Shown here: positions 1 to 5,980 of the stretch, in pieces
Numbering within the stretch: position 1 is the stretch's first letter
Layout: the number at the start of each line of letters is the position of its first letter
Assembly: GCA_018818855.1 (NCBI GenBank)
Contig: JAHIRI010000043.1
Coordinates: 1-7,484 of the forward strand
DNA: 7,484 nucleotides
Direction: 5' to 3'
Origin: Patescibacteria group bacterium
Lineage (GTDB): Bacteria; Patescibacteriota; Patescibacteriia; XYB2-FULL-38-15
Notes under the pieces: model-generated
What the model saw: the letters and a program-made list of their open reading frames with translations, nothing else
What the model was told of the DNA's origin: nothing
Databases searched by the model: none
Program-made: the position numbers and the translations under genes

Positions 1-612
1 CGCCAGGAATTAAAAAATATCGCTGACATGGCGAATTTTATTTATATCAGGCAAAAGGGGCCCTATGGCAATGCCACGCCAGTTATGAATTGCCGGGAAA
101 TTGTTGGCAATGAACCTTTCGCCGTTCTCTCGGGCGACGATCTAATTATAAATGGAACAAAACCGCGGCTGAAACAATTAATTGAGGCCTACGAAAAATA
201 CACTGATCCGGTCATCACGGCCATAAAAGTCAAAAAAGAGGAAACAAGAAAACATGGAATGCTTGACGCGCAAAAAATTGAAAAAAACATTTATCAAGTC
301 AAAAAAATTGTAGAAAAACCCGGACCTAAAAAAACTCCGTCGCTTTTAGCCACGCTTTACGGTTATGTTTTAACACCTGATATTTTTGATGAACTGGAAA
401 AATTAAAACCTGGAGCCGGCGGGGAATTCTGGCTGCCAGAAGCTATTGATAATTTACTAAAGAAACGACCAATTTATGCTTGCGAGGTTGATGGCACTTA
501 TTATGATTGTGGATCAAAAATCGGCTGGCTTAAAGCCAATGTTGATTTGGCCTTAACCCGTCCCGACCTAAAGTCAAGTTTTTCCAAATATTTGAAAAAA
601 TTAAAAGTATAA
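1..612 (+). CDS. galU: UTP-glucose-1-phosphate uridylyltransferase, C-terminal part (5' end outside window)
   Basis: This gene makes UDP-glucose and pyrophosphate from UTP and glucose-1-phosphate in the cytoplasm, feeding cell-surface glycan synthesis. The frame is open from base 1 with no stop, and the residues before the first ATG (position 28) already match the family, so ATG 28 is internal and the true start lies upstream. The visible 203 residues are roughly the last two thirds of a typical GalU of about 290 residues. Family landmarks are NEPFAVLSGDD (the GDD aspartate is in the metal-binding region), VEKPGP, LATLYGYVLTPDIFD, KPGAGGEFWLPEAI, YDCGSKIGWLKANV and the final LTRPDL. The stretch GPYGNATPV replaces the more usual GLGHAVL, a variant I associate with CPR sequences. 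It ends with TAA inside the edge of a heptamer array. Family assignment is strong; other nucleotidyltransferases of this fold (RfbA/GlmU type) fit the C-terminal motifs less well. Confidence 0.9.
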   Translation, partial: RQELKNIADMANFIYIRQKGPYGNATPVMNCREIVGNEPFAVLSGDDLIINGTKPRLKQLIEAYEKYTDPVITAIKVKKEETRKHGMLDAQKIEKNIYQVKKIVEKPGPKKTPSLLATLYGYVLTPDIFDELEKLKPGAGGEFWLPEAIDNLLKKRPIYACEVDGTYYDCGSKIGWLKANVDLALTRPDLKSSFSKYLKKLKV

Positions 613-693
613 AACTCGTAACTCGTAACTTAAAACTTGAAACTTTGTCAGATCTCAATTTTTATGTTTCAAGTTTCAAGCTATAAGTTTCAA
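612..693. repeat. Opposed heptamer arrays able to form a hairpin
   Basis: The left half holds five 7-base units in register (612-646): AAACTCG, TAACTCG, TAACTTA, AAACTTG, AAACTTT. The right half holds four units (666-693): GTTTCAA, GTTTCAA, GCTATAA, GTTTCAA. The two arrays are inverted relative to each other. An 11-base perfect inverted repeat (633-643, AAACTTGAAAC, with 666-676, GTTTCAAGTTT) closes a 22-base loop. The array fills the gap between galU and the solute-binding protein gene. There is no T-tract after the stem, so this is not an ordinary intrinsic terminator. Function unknown; a dispersed short-tandem-repeat family or a mobile-element scar are both possible. Confidence 0.75.
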
Positions 694-702
694 AATCCCG
701 AT

Positions 703-2091
703 ATGAAATCAAAACTTTTCCCACTTTTTCTGCTGTTTGTTTTTCTCATTACCGCCGGCCCGGTTTGCAAGGGCACTTCGCAGACAGTTTTGGAAGCCAT
801 GAAACCGGTAAATTTGGTCTACTGGCGAGTTTTTGATGATCAGGACGCTTTTAGTGAAATAATCGCCGCCTATAAAGTACTCCATCCTAATGTTTCTATT
901 ACTTACCGCAAGCTTCGCATGGAAGAATATGAACAAACTCTTTTGGACGCCCTTGCTGAAGATCGCGGACCGGATTTATTTTCTGTTCCAAATACTTGGG
1001 TGCGCGAATACCAAACCAAAATTCTGCCCATGCCCAAAACTATCACTCTGCCCTATCAAGTAACTACTGGCACTATTAAAAAGGAAACGACCATTCAATT
1101 GCAAACTACTCCAACTCTTTCTCTCCGAGCGCTTCGAACCGATTTTATGGATCAGGTGGCAAAGGATGTTGTTTTAAAATACCAAGCGGGAGACCTGCCG
1201 GCTGAAGATAGAATTTATGGCTTGCCGCTTTATCTTGATACTCTGGCACTTTTCTACAATCGCGATATTTTGAATGCTTCAGCCATTCCTGAGCCGCCGA
1301 GATCCTGGGCAGAATTTTCCGAAGACGTTAAAAAAATTGCTAAAATTGATAAACAAGGAAATATTTTACAAGCTGGCGCGGCGTTTGGCACAGCAAAAAA
1401 TGTTGAGCGGGCTCCAGACATTCTTTCTCTTTTAATGATGCAAAACGGCTCGGCCATGACTAATGAAAATGGCAACGCAACTTTTGCCGCCATTCCGCCT
1501 GGCGCAACTCTTCCAAATCCACCCGGTGAAGACGCGCTTGGCTTTTACGCAGACTTTGCTTCTCCTTACAAAGAAGTTTATACCTGGAATAGCAGTATGC
1601 CCAACTCGCTTGAAGCTTTCAGTACTGGCCGCGCAGCTTTCTTTTTTGGTTATTCCTACCACATTCCACAAATCAAAAACCTCGCTCCAAAATTAAATTT
1701 TGCCATCGCCAAAATTCCGCAGATTGAAGGAAATCAGGAAATAAATTTCACTAATTATTGGGTGGAAACAGTTTCCACAAAAACTAAAAATCAAAATGAA
1801 GCTTGGGACTTTTTGCAGTTTGCTGCTAAAGCCGAGAACGCACAAAAATATTTAGCCAAAACAAAAAAACCGACCGCTCTCCGCTCTCTTGTGGCAAGCC
1901 AAATTGAAGACCTTGATTTAGCGGTTTTTGCTTCAGAACTTTTAACAGCAAAATCTTGGTATCAAGGAATGGATGCGCCCGCCATGGAAAAAATTTTTAA
2001 TGAAATGATTGAAAATGTAGTTGCCGGCACACAAACTTTGAGAGAAGCTATCGGCTTGGCTCAGGGAAGAGTTAATCAAACGATCAGATAA
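703..2091 (+). CDS. Extracellular solute-binding protein, family 1 (ABC-transporter type)
   Basis: This is an exported binding protein, 462 residues, of the family that delivers sugars or related solutes to ABC permeases. Residues 1-24 form a signal peptide (MKSK, then a hydrophobic run ending near AGPVCKG). The mature part has the family 1 pattern: a first strand NLVYWRVFDDQDAFSEII, then AYKVLHPNVSITY, the DLFSVPNTW region, a hinge segment IYGLPLYLDTLALFYN at about residue 171, SWAEF at about residue 200, FSTGRAAFFFGYSY at about residue 306, and NYWVETVSTKTKN with EAWDFLQF before a helical C terminus. ATG 703 is chosen because it directly precedes the signal peptide; the in-frame TTG at 637 would add 22 residues encoded by the repeat arrays. 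The cysteine at residue 22 is not in a proper lipobox (GPVC). No permease or ATPase gene is adjacent, so the substrate is unknown and a surface or periplasmic role without a dedicated transporter is possible. Confidence 0.86.
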   Translation: MKSKLFPLFLLFVFLITAGPVCKGTSQTVLEAMKPVNLVYWRVFDDQDAFSEIIAAYKVLHPNVSITYRKLRMEEYEQTLLDALAEDRGPDLFSVPNTWVREYQTKILPMPKTITLPYQVTTGTIKKETTIQLQTTPTLSLRALRTDFMDQVAKDVVLKYQAGDLPAEDRIYGLPLYLDTLALFYNRDILNASAIPEPPRSWAEFSEDVKKIAKIDKQGNILQAGAAFGTAKNVERAPDILSLLMMQNGSAMTNENGNATFAAIPPGATLPNPPGEDALGFYADFASPYKEVYTWNSSMPNSLEAFSTGRAAFFFGYSYHIPQIKNLAPKLNFAIAKIPQIEGNQEINFTNYWVETVSTKTKNQNEAWDFLQFAAKAENAQKYLAKTKKPTALRSLVASQIEDLDLAVFASELLTAKSWYQGMDAPAMEKIFNEMIENVVAGTQTLREAIGLAQGRVNQTIR

Positions 2092-2129
2092 ATTTCTAAT
2101 TATTCTAATTGCTCTAATTGATCTAATAA
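2091..2129. repeat. AT-rich short tandem repeat, left arm (TCTAAT core)
   Basis: Four 9-base units lie in register from 2094 to 2129: TTCTAATTA, TTCTAATTG, CTCTAATTG, ATCTAATAA. The array begins on the last base of the preceding stop codon and ends just before the start codon at 2137, filling that gap. Its first ten bases (2091-2100, AATTTCTAAT) are the exact reverse complement of 2551-2560 in the right arm, on the other side of the four-helix-bundle gene. The inverted similarity extends imperfectly to about 20 bases. Confidence 0.7.
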
Positions 2130-2136
2130 AATCCAA

Positions 2137-2493
2137 ATGCCCAATAGCCCGAAGTATGATTTGGAAGAAAGAACGGCTAATTTTGGTGAGAACATTATAA
2201 AATTTGCAAAGAAAATCCAGAAAAATCCAATCTCAGCTCCATTAATTACTCAATTAGTTAAATCTGGCACAAGCGTTGGTGCCAATTATTGTGAGGCAGA
2301 TGATGCCGAATCAAAAGACGACTTCAAGCACAAAATTGGTATTTGTAAAAAAGAAGCGCGAGAGACAAAACATTGGCTAAGAATGATTGTGGTGACCGAG
2401 GCGACACTAAAAGAGGAAGCGAGAATTTTATGGCAAGAGGCGAAAGAGTTAAATCTTATTTTTAATTCAATAACAAATAAACTCAAAAAATAA
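2137..2493 (+). CDS. S23-type four-helix-bundle protein (23S rRNA intervening-sequence protein family)
   Basis: This is a 118-residue, soluble, highly charged, all-helical protein with no signal peptide or membrane segment. It carries the family pattern: a first helix YDLEERTANFGENIIKFAKKI (residues 7-27, in two parts here because of its length), QLVKSGTSVGANYCEADDAE (39-58), the DDFKHKIGICKKEARETKHW block (61-80), and a last helix near 95-117. The family is known from genes inside intervening sequences of 23S rRNA in Leptospira and Coxiella, from the Avd accessory protein of diversity-generating retroelements, and as scattered single genes in many CPR and Bacteroidetes genomes. Its molecular job as a stand-alone gene is not established. 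There is no rRNA, reverse transcriptase or variable repeat here. It is bracketed by inverted AT-rich repeat arrays, lacks a visible Shine-Dalgarno, and separates the binding-protein gene from the pilin array, so it may be an inserted unit. Confidence 0.85.
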   Translation: MPNSPKYDLEERTANFGENIIKFAKKIQKNPISAPLITQLVKSGTSVGANYCEADDAESKDDFKHKIGICKKEARETKHWLRMIVVTEATLKEEARILWQEAKELNLIFNSITNKLKK

Positions 2494-2528
2494 AAAATAA
2501 TTTTGGTTATTTAAAAATTGGAAATTTT

Positions 2529-2565
2529 TTAGAAATTAGGTTAATTAGAAATTAGAAATTTTATA
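2529..2565. repeat. AT-rich short tandem repeat, right arm (ATTAGAA units)
   Basis: The units are TTAGAA, ATTAGGTTA (2535-2543), ATTAGAA (2544-2550), ATTAGAA (2551-2557) and the remnant ATTTTAT. This is the reverse-complement type of the TCTAAT array at 2091-2129; 2551-2560 is an exact 10-base inverse of 2091-2100. Just upstream, 2513-2519 and 2523-2529 form a weak AAAAATT/AATTTTT hairpin. The array runs up to the start codon of the first pilin gene (2570), so any ribosome entry signal for that gene would lie inside it; no Shine-Dalgarno is seen. Confidence 0.65.
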
Positions 2566-2569
2566 AAAT

Positions 2570-3367
2570 ATGTTTTTAAAACACAAAACCTTAATAACAA
2601 TTATAATTATTGGACTCGGAGTAGCCATTGCCCTACCAACATTTGCTTCCTGGCCGGCGACGCCGCTTTTGCCGCCGTGCGCGACCGATACCCAAACGGG
2701 GATGGCGGGCCACCCCATATGCGGTTTCAATGATTTCATTTTGCTCGGCGTCAATTTAACCAAAATGATTTTGGGTTTGGTCGGATCGCTCGCCCTACTT
2801 TTCTTTATTTATGGCGGCGTGATGTTTTTGCTTGCCGGCGGAAAATCAGAAATGATTGAAAAGGGAAAAAAAATTATTACCAATGCTGTGATTGGCGTCG
2901 CTATAGTGCTCGGCGCTTGGATAATTGTGAACTTTGCCATTGCGGCTTTGACTGGCACGCCGGTTAGCAATGTAAAAATATTTGGTACGCAGGATTGGTG
3001 GCGAACGCCGGGGGCGGAGACTACTGCTCCTTCCGACGGAACACCAACACCTTCGGGAGAAACACCCCCCCCTAGCGGAGGAGCTAGCGGAACTGGCGGG
3101 GGCTGTCACTGCTCGGGAACCCTAACAACTGGAATACTTGCTGACATCGGTGATTACTGCGGCAGTCTTAGCTCTTACTGTTCAACCTGCGAGACGGATC
3201 GCGCTGTCTGCGATTTTACTTTGAGTGTCAGTGAGGCGGACTGTGCAGATTTAAACATCGCTGCCAGAGACAATCATCCTTCTGATATCCTCCCACTATT
3301 AGGTATGCCTGCTGTAGCCGGGGCGTTAGTTGATATCGAAGGAGGAAGCTGCGCTTTTGAAGAATAA
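2570..3367 (+). CDS. P1: VirB2-like pilin with Pro/Thr/Gly linker and C-terminal Cys-rich domain
   Basis: The protein is 265 residues. Residues 1-27 form a signal peptide (TFAS then W). A short exported segment holds C37 and C51. The two-helix core is at 56-127: hydrophobic 56-81, the YGGVMFLLAGG turn, a polar basic loop (KSEMIEKGKK), then hydrophobic 102-127. The order helix, GG, short charged loop, helix is that of the T4SS_pilin/VirB2 family. After the core comes a tail IFGTQDWWRTPG (137-148), a low-complexity Thr/Pro/Gly/Ser linker (150-178) and a C-terminal domain with eight cysteines (179, 181, 197, 204, 207, 214, 225, 261). With both helices spanning the membrane, this domain lies outside the cell. 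It is the most divergent core of the set (FLLAGG instead of WMT..G) and the first of the array. The segment coding for its tail is repeated downstream at 3371-3458. Confidence 0.82.
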   Translation: MFLKHKTLITIIIIGLGVAIALPTFASWPATPLLPPCATDTQTGMAGHPICGFNDFILLGVNLTKMILGLVGSLALLFFIYGGVMFLLAGGKSEMIEKGKKIITNAVIGVAIVLGAWIIVNFAIAALTGTPVSNVKIFGTQDWWRTPGAETTAPSDGTPTPSGETPPPSGGASGTGGGCHCSGTLTTGILADIGDYCGSLSSYCSTCETDRAVCDFTLSVSEADCADLNIAARDNHPSDILPLLGMPAVAGALVDIEGGSCAFEE

Positions 3368-3370
3368 AAT

Positions 3371-3458
3371 TTAATATTAAATTTTTGGCACAGAAGATTG
3401 GTGGCACACGCCGGGAGAAGAAACTACTGCCCCCTCCGGAGAGAGTACAACTCCATAA
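3371..3458 (+). pseudogene. Orphan pilin tail: relic or silent copy of the P1 C-terminal segment
   Basis: In frame from 3381 this reads IFGTEDWWHTPGEETTAPS followed by GESTTP and TAA (3456-3458). It matches P1 residues 137-155 at 16 of 19 positions, and bases 2978-3034 against 3381-3437 at about 44 of 57. Many differences are in third codon positions, so both copies were probably under protein-level selection for some time. Upstream homology fades within about ten bases (AATATTAAA against AATGTAAAA), with a one-base length difference that breaks the frame; an in-frame TAA sits at 3378-3380. No start codon, signal peptide or core precedes it. It fills most of the gap between P1 and P2. It could be the end of a deleted pilin gene, or the original P1 tail displaced when the Cys-rich tail was acquired. 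Confidence 0.75.
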
Positions 3459-3467
3459 TTTAAAAAT

Positions 3468-4175
3468 ATGAATAAAAAAATCCATTTAAAAATTTTCTGC
3501 ATCTTCTGGATAATACTATCGACACTTTCGTTTTCCCCCCAGAAAGTTTCCGCGGCTACATTAGAAGAATTGCGATCCTTGCTTGGCAGAATGGAAGCCG
3601 ACTGCGCCGGCATTGAACCGGCTACCCGGACGCTAACCGATTTCCAAAATAGAATAGACACTTTTGAGGCTACAAGAGCTCGTAATGAGGCATATTACGA
3701 CAGCATACGGTCCGAGTGCGGAATCACCGTTTCTATAGAGGACTGCACGGCGCAAGTCGAGTTGATTTTAAGCCAAACAAATCTATTAACAACATTGCGC
3801 TCTCAACTCGCAGTTGAAGTTGAAAAAGCTCAGATAGAAGTGGATAAATGTAAGGCTGCGGTTGGAGCATCTGCGACAGCGACTAGCTCCGGTTCTCTTA
3901 CTACTACCGACACTATTGCCGAATTTACCTCGCCCATCGGCGCGGTCTCACCAACCCAGATTCTTGGTCAGGTTATTAAAACCGTTTTGGGAATTTTGGG
4001 CGCCATTGCCCTTGTTATGTTTGTCTGGGGAGGCTTTGTCTGGATGACTTCAGGCGGCAGCCCGGAAAGAATAAAAACTGCTCGTACGACTTTGGTTTGG
4101 GCAGTCCTTGGTATGTTAGTAATATTTTTAAGTTACGCCGCGGTTGATTTTGTCCTTTCAGCTTTTGGCGTTTAA
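3468..4175 (+). CDS. P2: VirB2-like pilin with N-terminal helical (coiled-coil-like) exported domain
   Basis: The protein is 235 residues. The signal peptide is 1-29 (QKVSA then A). Residues 30-132 are strongly helical and charged, with heptad-like stretches at 31-44, 57-82 and 94-130, and four cysteines (46, 84, 93, 128) that could pin the helices together. A Ser/Thr/Ala-rich linker (134-150) leads to the TSPIGAVSPTQI entry segment seen in related form in P3 and P4. The two-helix core runs 166-235: LGQVIKTVLGILGAIALVMFVWGG, the loop TSGGSPERIKTARTT, then a second helix ending at AFGV, the last residue. The appendage is thus N-terminal and the C terminus stops with the helix. The stop is 3 bases before the P3 start, indicating one transcript. 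I do not recognise the helical domain. Confidence 0.82.
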   Translation: MNKKIHLKIFCIFWIILSTLSFSPQKVSAATLEELRSLLGRMEADCAGIEPATRTLTDFQNRIDTFEATRARNEAYYDSIRSECGITVSIEDCTAQVELILSQTNLLTTLRSQLAVEVEKAQIEVDKCKAAVGASATATSSGSLTTTDTIAEFTSPIGAVSPTQILGQVIKTVLGILGAIALVMFVWGGFVWMTSGGSPERIKTARTTLVWAVLGMLVIFLSYAAVDFVLSAFGV

Positions 4176-4178
4176 AAC

Positions 4179-4688
4179 ATGAAAAAATTTTCAATAAAAA
4201 GAAACTTAGTTTTTTCCATCTGCCTGGTTTTGATTTTGGGTAGTTGGATTTTTTTTCTTGGAACTTCACTAGCAGAAGCCGCTTGCGTCACGGGGCCTGA
4301 ATGCCCTGCCGGACAGGCTCGCGGTACTGGCCCCTGCCCTGATGCCGGACAAATCAATTGTGTTTCTGCCTCGAGCACTTCAGAAACTGGCTCTTCTGGC
4401 GCACCGGAAAAAGTAAAGCTAGAAAATCCTCTCGGCGGCTCGGGCACGGGAGAAGTAACCTCACCGACGCGGCTGATCGGTAATATTATAAAATCAATTT
4501 TAATGGTTGTCGGCGCTCTGGCGCTTGCGATGTTTGTCTACGGCGGATTTACCTGGTTGACCTCGGCCGGTAGTCCAGAAAAAGTTAAGAAGGGAAAGGA
4601 TATTTTGATCTGGGCGGTGATTGGTTTAATCGTAATTTTTACAAGTTACACGGCAGTAGATTTTGTTTTAACTGCCCTGGGAGTTTAA
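4179..4688 (+). CDS. P3: VirB2-like pilin with short 4-Cys N-terminal segment
   Basis: The protein is 169 residues. The signal peptide is about 1-34 (SLAEA then A). The exported segment 35-62 has four cysteines (36, 42, 53, 61) with Gly and Pro between them, followed by a Ser/Gly linker and the TSPTRLIGNIIK entry. The core at 100-169 holds GALALAMFVYGGFTWLTSAG, the loop SPEKVKKGKD, then ILIWAVIGLIVIFTSYTAVDF and a terminal LGV. The core is 48/58 identical to that of P4 from GALALAM to the end, although the N-terminal segments are unrelated. It starts 3 bases after P2 and stops 1 base before P4, so P2-P3-P4 look like one operon. C36 follows EAA and does not form a lipobox. The role as a minor pilin is inferred from architecture only. 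Confidence 0.82.
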   Translation: MKKFSIKRNLVFSICLVLILGSWIFFLGTSLAEAACVTGPECPAGQARGTGPCPDAGQINCVSASSTSETGSSGAPEKVKLENPLGGSGTGEVTSPTRLIGNIIKSILMVVGALALAMFVYGGFTWLTSAGSPEKVKKGKDILIWAVIGLIVIFTSYTAVDFVLTALGV

Positions 4689-4689
4689 A

Positions 4690-5562
4690 ATGAGAAAAAA
4701 TTGGGGAAAAATTTTTATCTGTCTTTTCACGATCTCTCTCTTCGGATTTATTACTACGCGGGGCGCGGTGGCGGAAGAATTAGGAGCCTGCGAATGTGTG
4801 GAAGAAAGTTCCATTACTGTCGGAGCTTGCAGCGAATGCGCGACGGCCTGCGCAACCTCTTACGAAGCCGATGGTAGACCATTTACCGTAAAAGCTTGTG
4901 AAAATTCTTCTGTCCCTGGCGCGAAAGAATGTTTTTGTCATTTAGCAATCACTGATCACATACGTCGTGAAGAATGCCGCATCGGTTGCGTTGGCTATAC
5001 TTATAATTTTACTCCTGAAGCAGAACCCGTACGCGTCGATGAAAGAGACCCCTGCTCTCGGCAGGAAGATTGTGTTGGCACAGCCGGAGATTGCAGTGCT
5101 TCTCTTTGTTTTTGCGATACCACAACCAGCAGTTGCAGATTTAAAAAAGATAGTGGATCAGTTTGCTCTGAAAATTTTGAATGTAACTCAAATATTTGTA
5201 CTCCCGTCCCGGGCGGAGAAGGAAAAACTTGTAAATTTGGCGGCCTTACGCCTCCTGGCGAAGAAGAAGTCCCACCCCAAACCGAGGAAGAAGTTTTTCC
5301 AACTTATAACATCAAATCTCCTATCGGCGAAGTGACTGGACCAGAGCTTATCGGCCGAATTATTAAAGCAATCCTTGGTCTGGTTGGCGCTCTGGCGCTT
5401 GCGATGTTTGTCTTCGGCGGCTTTACTTGGTTGACCTCAGCCGGTAGTCCTGATAAAATAAAGAAAGGCAAAGATATTTTGATCTGGGCGACAATCGGAC
5501 TGATCGTAATTTTTACAAGTTATACTTTGGTGGATTTTCTCCTAAGATCGTTTGGATTATAA
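4690..5562 (+). CDS. P4: VirB2-like pilin with large N-terminal 20-cysteine exported domain
   Basis: The protein is 290 residues. The signal peptide is about 1-28 (GAVA then E). The exported part carries two ten-cysteine blocks. Block A is residues 34-100 (C34, 36, 47, 50, 54, 70, 81, 83, 96, 100). Block B is residues 122-181 (C122, 128, 135, 140, 142, 149, 159, 165, 170, 181). Block B has the spacing C-x5-C, LCFC, then SVCSENFECNSNIC, reminiscent of small disulfide-knotted modules such as the Dickkopf/colipase-like or EGF-like folds; this is resemblance only. An acidic Pro/Glu linker (186-203) leads to SPIGEVTGPELIGRIIK and the core (220-290), nearly the same as the P3 core and ending FGL. 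A weak GGGAG 6 bases before ATG 4690 may serve as ribosome site. This is the largest appendage in the array and the best candidate for a tip or adhesin subunit (inference). Confidence 0.83.
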   Translation: MRKNWGKIFICLFTISLFGFITTRGAVAEELGACECVEESSITVGACSECATACATSYEADGRPFTVKACENSSVPGAKECFCHLAITDHIRREECRIGCVGYTYNFTPEAEPVRVDERDPCSRQEDCVGTAGDCSASLCFCDTTTSSCRFKKDSGSVCSENFECNSNICTPVPGGEGKTCKFGGLTPPGEEEVPPQTEEEVFPTYNIKSPIGEVTGPELIGRIIKAILGLVGALALAMFVFGGFTWLTSAGSPDKIKKGKDILIWATIGLIVIFTSYTLVDFLLRSFGL

Positions 5563-5569
5563 TTATAAT
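5535..5569 (+). promoter_or_regulatory. Possible promoter for P5 (overlapping TATAAT boxes)
   Basis: Two overlapping perfect -10 hexamers occur, TATAAT at 5558-5563 and at 5564-5569. Seventeen bases before the first lies TTTTCT (5535-5540), only 3 of 6 matches to TTGACA, so the -35 is poor. The site straddles the P4 stop and lies 40-50 bases before the P5 start. Bases 5563-5569 and 5575-5581 also form a perfect TTATAAT/ATTATAA hairpin around CTTCC, so the TATAAT could instead be part of an RNA structure. Separate transcription of P5 is supported indirectly by its strong ribosome site. Confidence 0.35.
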
Positions 5570-5592
5570 CTTCCATTATAAATGGGATCCTG

Positions 5593-5602
5593 AAAGGGGG
5601 TG
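5593..5602 (+). promoter_or_regulatory. Extended Shine-Dalgarno of P5
   Basis: AAAGGGGGTG can pair with all ten bases of the 16S rRNA tail that recognises AAAGGAGGTG, with a single G-U wobble. The spacing to ATG 5609 is six bases. This decides the start: the in-frame GTG at 5600 lies inside the site itself. No other gene in the array has anything comparable; most have none. Confidence 0.8.
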
Positions 5603-5608
5603 AAGAAA

Positions 5609-5971
5609 ATGAAAAAACTATTTATTTGTTTGACGGTGCTCGCTCTTTTGACTCCAGTTTTGGTCTCTGCGACAACTGGTGACATCTTAGGTCTGAATGT
5701 CATTAATAATGCCGAAGTCGGCTTAACAGCTTCAGATCCGAGAGAAGTGGCCGCGAAAATCATCAACGTGGCGTTGGGCTTCTTGGGTATCGTCGCCGTG
5801 GTCATTGTTCTTTACGGCGGCTTTATGTGGATGACAGCAGCTGGCAATGAGGAAAGAATTACCCAAGCCAAAAATATTTTGACAGCCGGTATTATCGGTC
5901 TCGTCATTATCGTCATGGCCTGGGCAATCGCTTCTTATGTTGTGAAAACTTTGATGAACGTTACGGCCTAA
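5609..5971 (+). CDS. P5: minimal VirB2-like pilin, likely major subunit
   Basis: The protein is 120 residues, about 99 after removal of the signal peptide (1-21, VLVSA then T). The mature N terminus is short (GDILGLNVINNAEVGLTASD), then DPREVAAKIINVALGFLG leads into the first helix, the turn YGGFMWMTAAGNEERITQAK (69-88) and the second helix (91-113), ending KTLMNVTA. It has no cysteine outside the signal peptide and no appendage. This is the standard form of the T4SS_pilin family as I know it from Parcubacteria, including the DPR..AA.IIN entry and the WMTA.GNEE loop. The best ribosome site of the window, a possible own promoter and a GC-rich hairpin after the stop together suggest high and separately set expression. 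I infer that it forms the body of the filament. Confidence 0.88.
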   Translation: MKKLFICLTVLALLTPVLVSATTGDILGLNVINNAEVGLTASDPREVAAKIINVALGFLGIVAVVIVLYGGFMWMTAAGNEERITQAKNILTAGIIGLVIIVMAWAIASYVVKTLMNVTA

Positions 5972-5980
5972 TTTAAAAGC

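Noticed and set aside
612..693. CRISPR array
   Set aside because: Units of 7 bases with no spacers; far too short and drifting.
637..702. TTG start giving the binding protein a 22-residue extension
   Set aside because: The extra codons lie in the heptamer arrays and hairpin, and the extension would bury the signal peptide; ATG 703 fits.
763..771. Lipoprotein cleavage site in the binding protein (GPVC)
   Set aside because: The residue before the cysteine is V and the one before it P, not a lipobox.
2137..2493. Avd protein of a diversity-generating retroelement
   Set aside because: No reverse transcriptase, template repeat or variable repeat in the window; the sequence fits the stand-alone S23 type.
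2513..2529. Intrinsic terminator after the four-helix-bundle gene
   Set aside because: The AAAAATT/AATTTTT stem has no G-C pairs and is too weak.
2562..2567. -10 box (TATAAA) for P1
   Set aside because: Only two bases before the start codon, too close even for a leaderless transcript, and part of the repeat array.
4275..4286. Lipobox in P3 (EAAC)
   Set aside because: Glu at -3 and an AEA-A signal peptidase I site fit ordinary cleavage better.
4967..5335. 122-residue frame inside P4
   Set aside because: It overlaps the conserved Cys-rich coding of P4, has no ribosome site and no recognisable features; a frame shadow.
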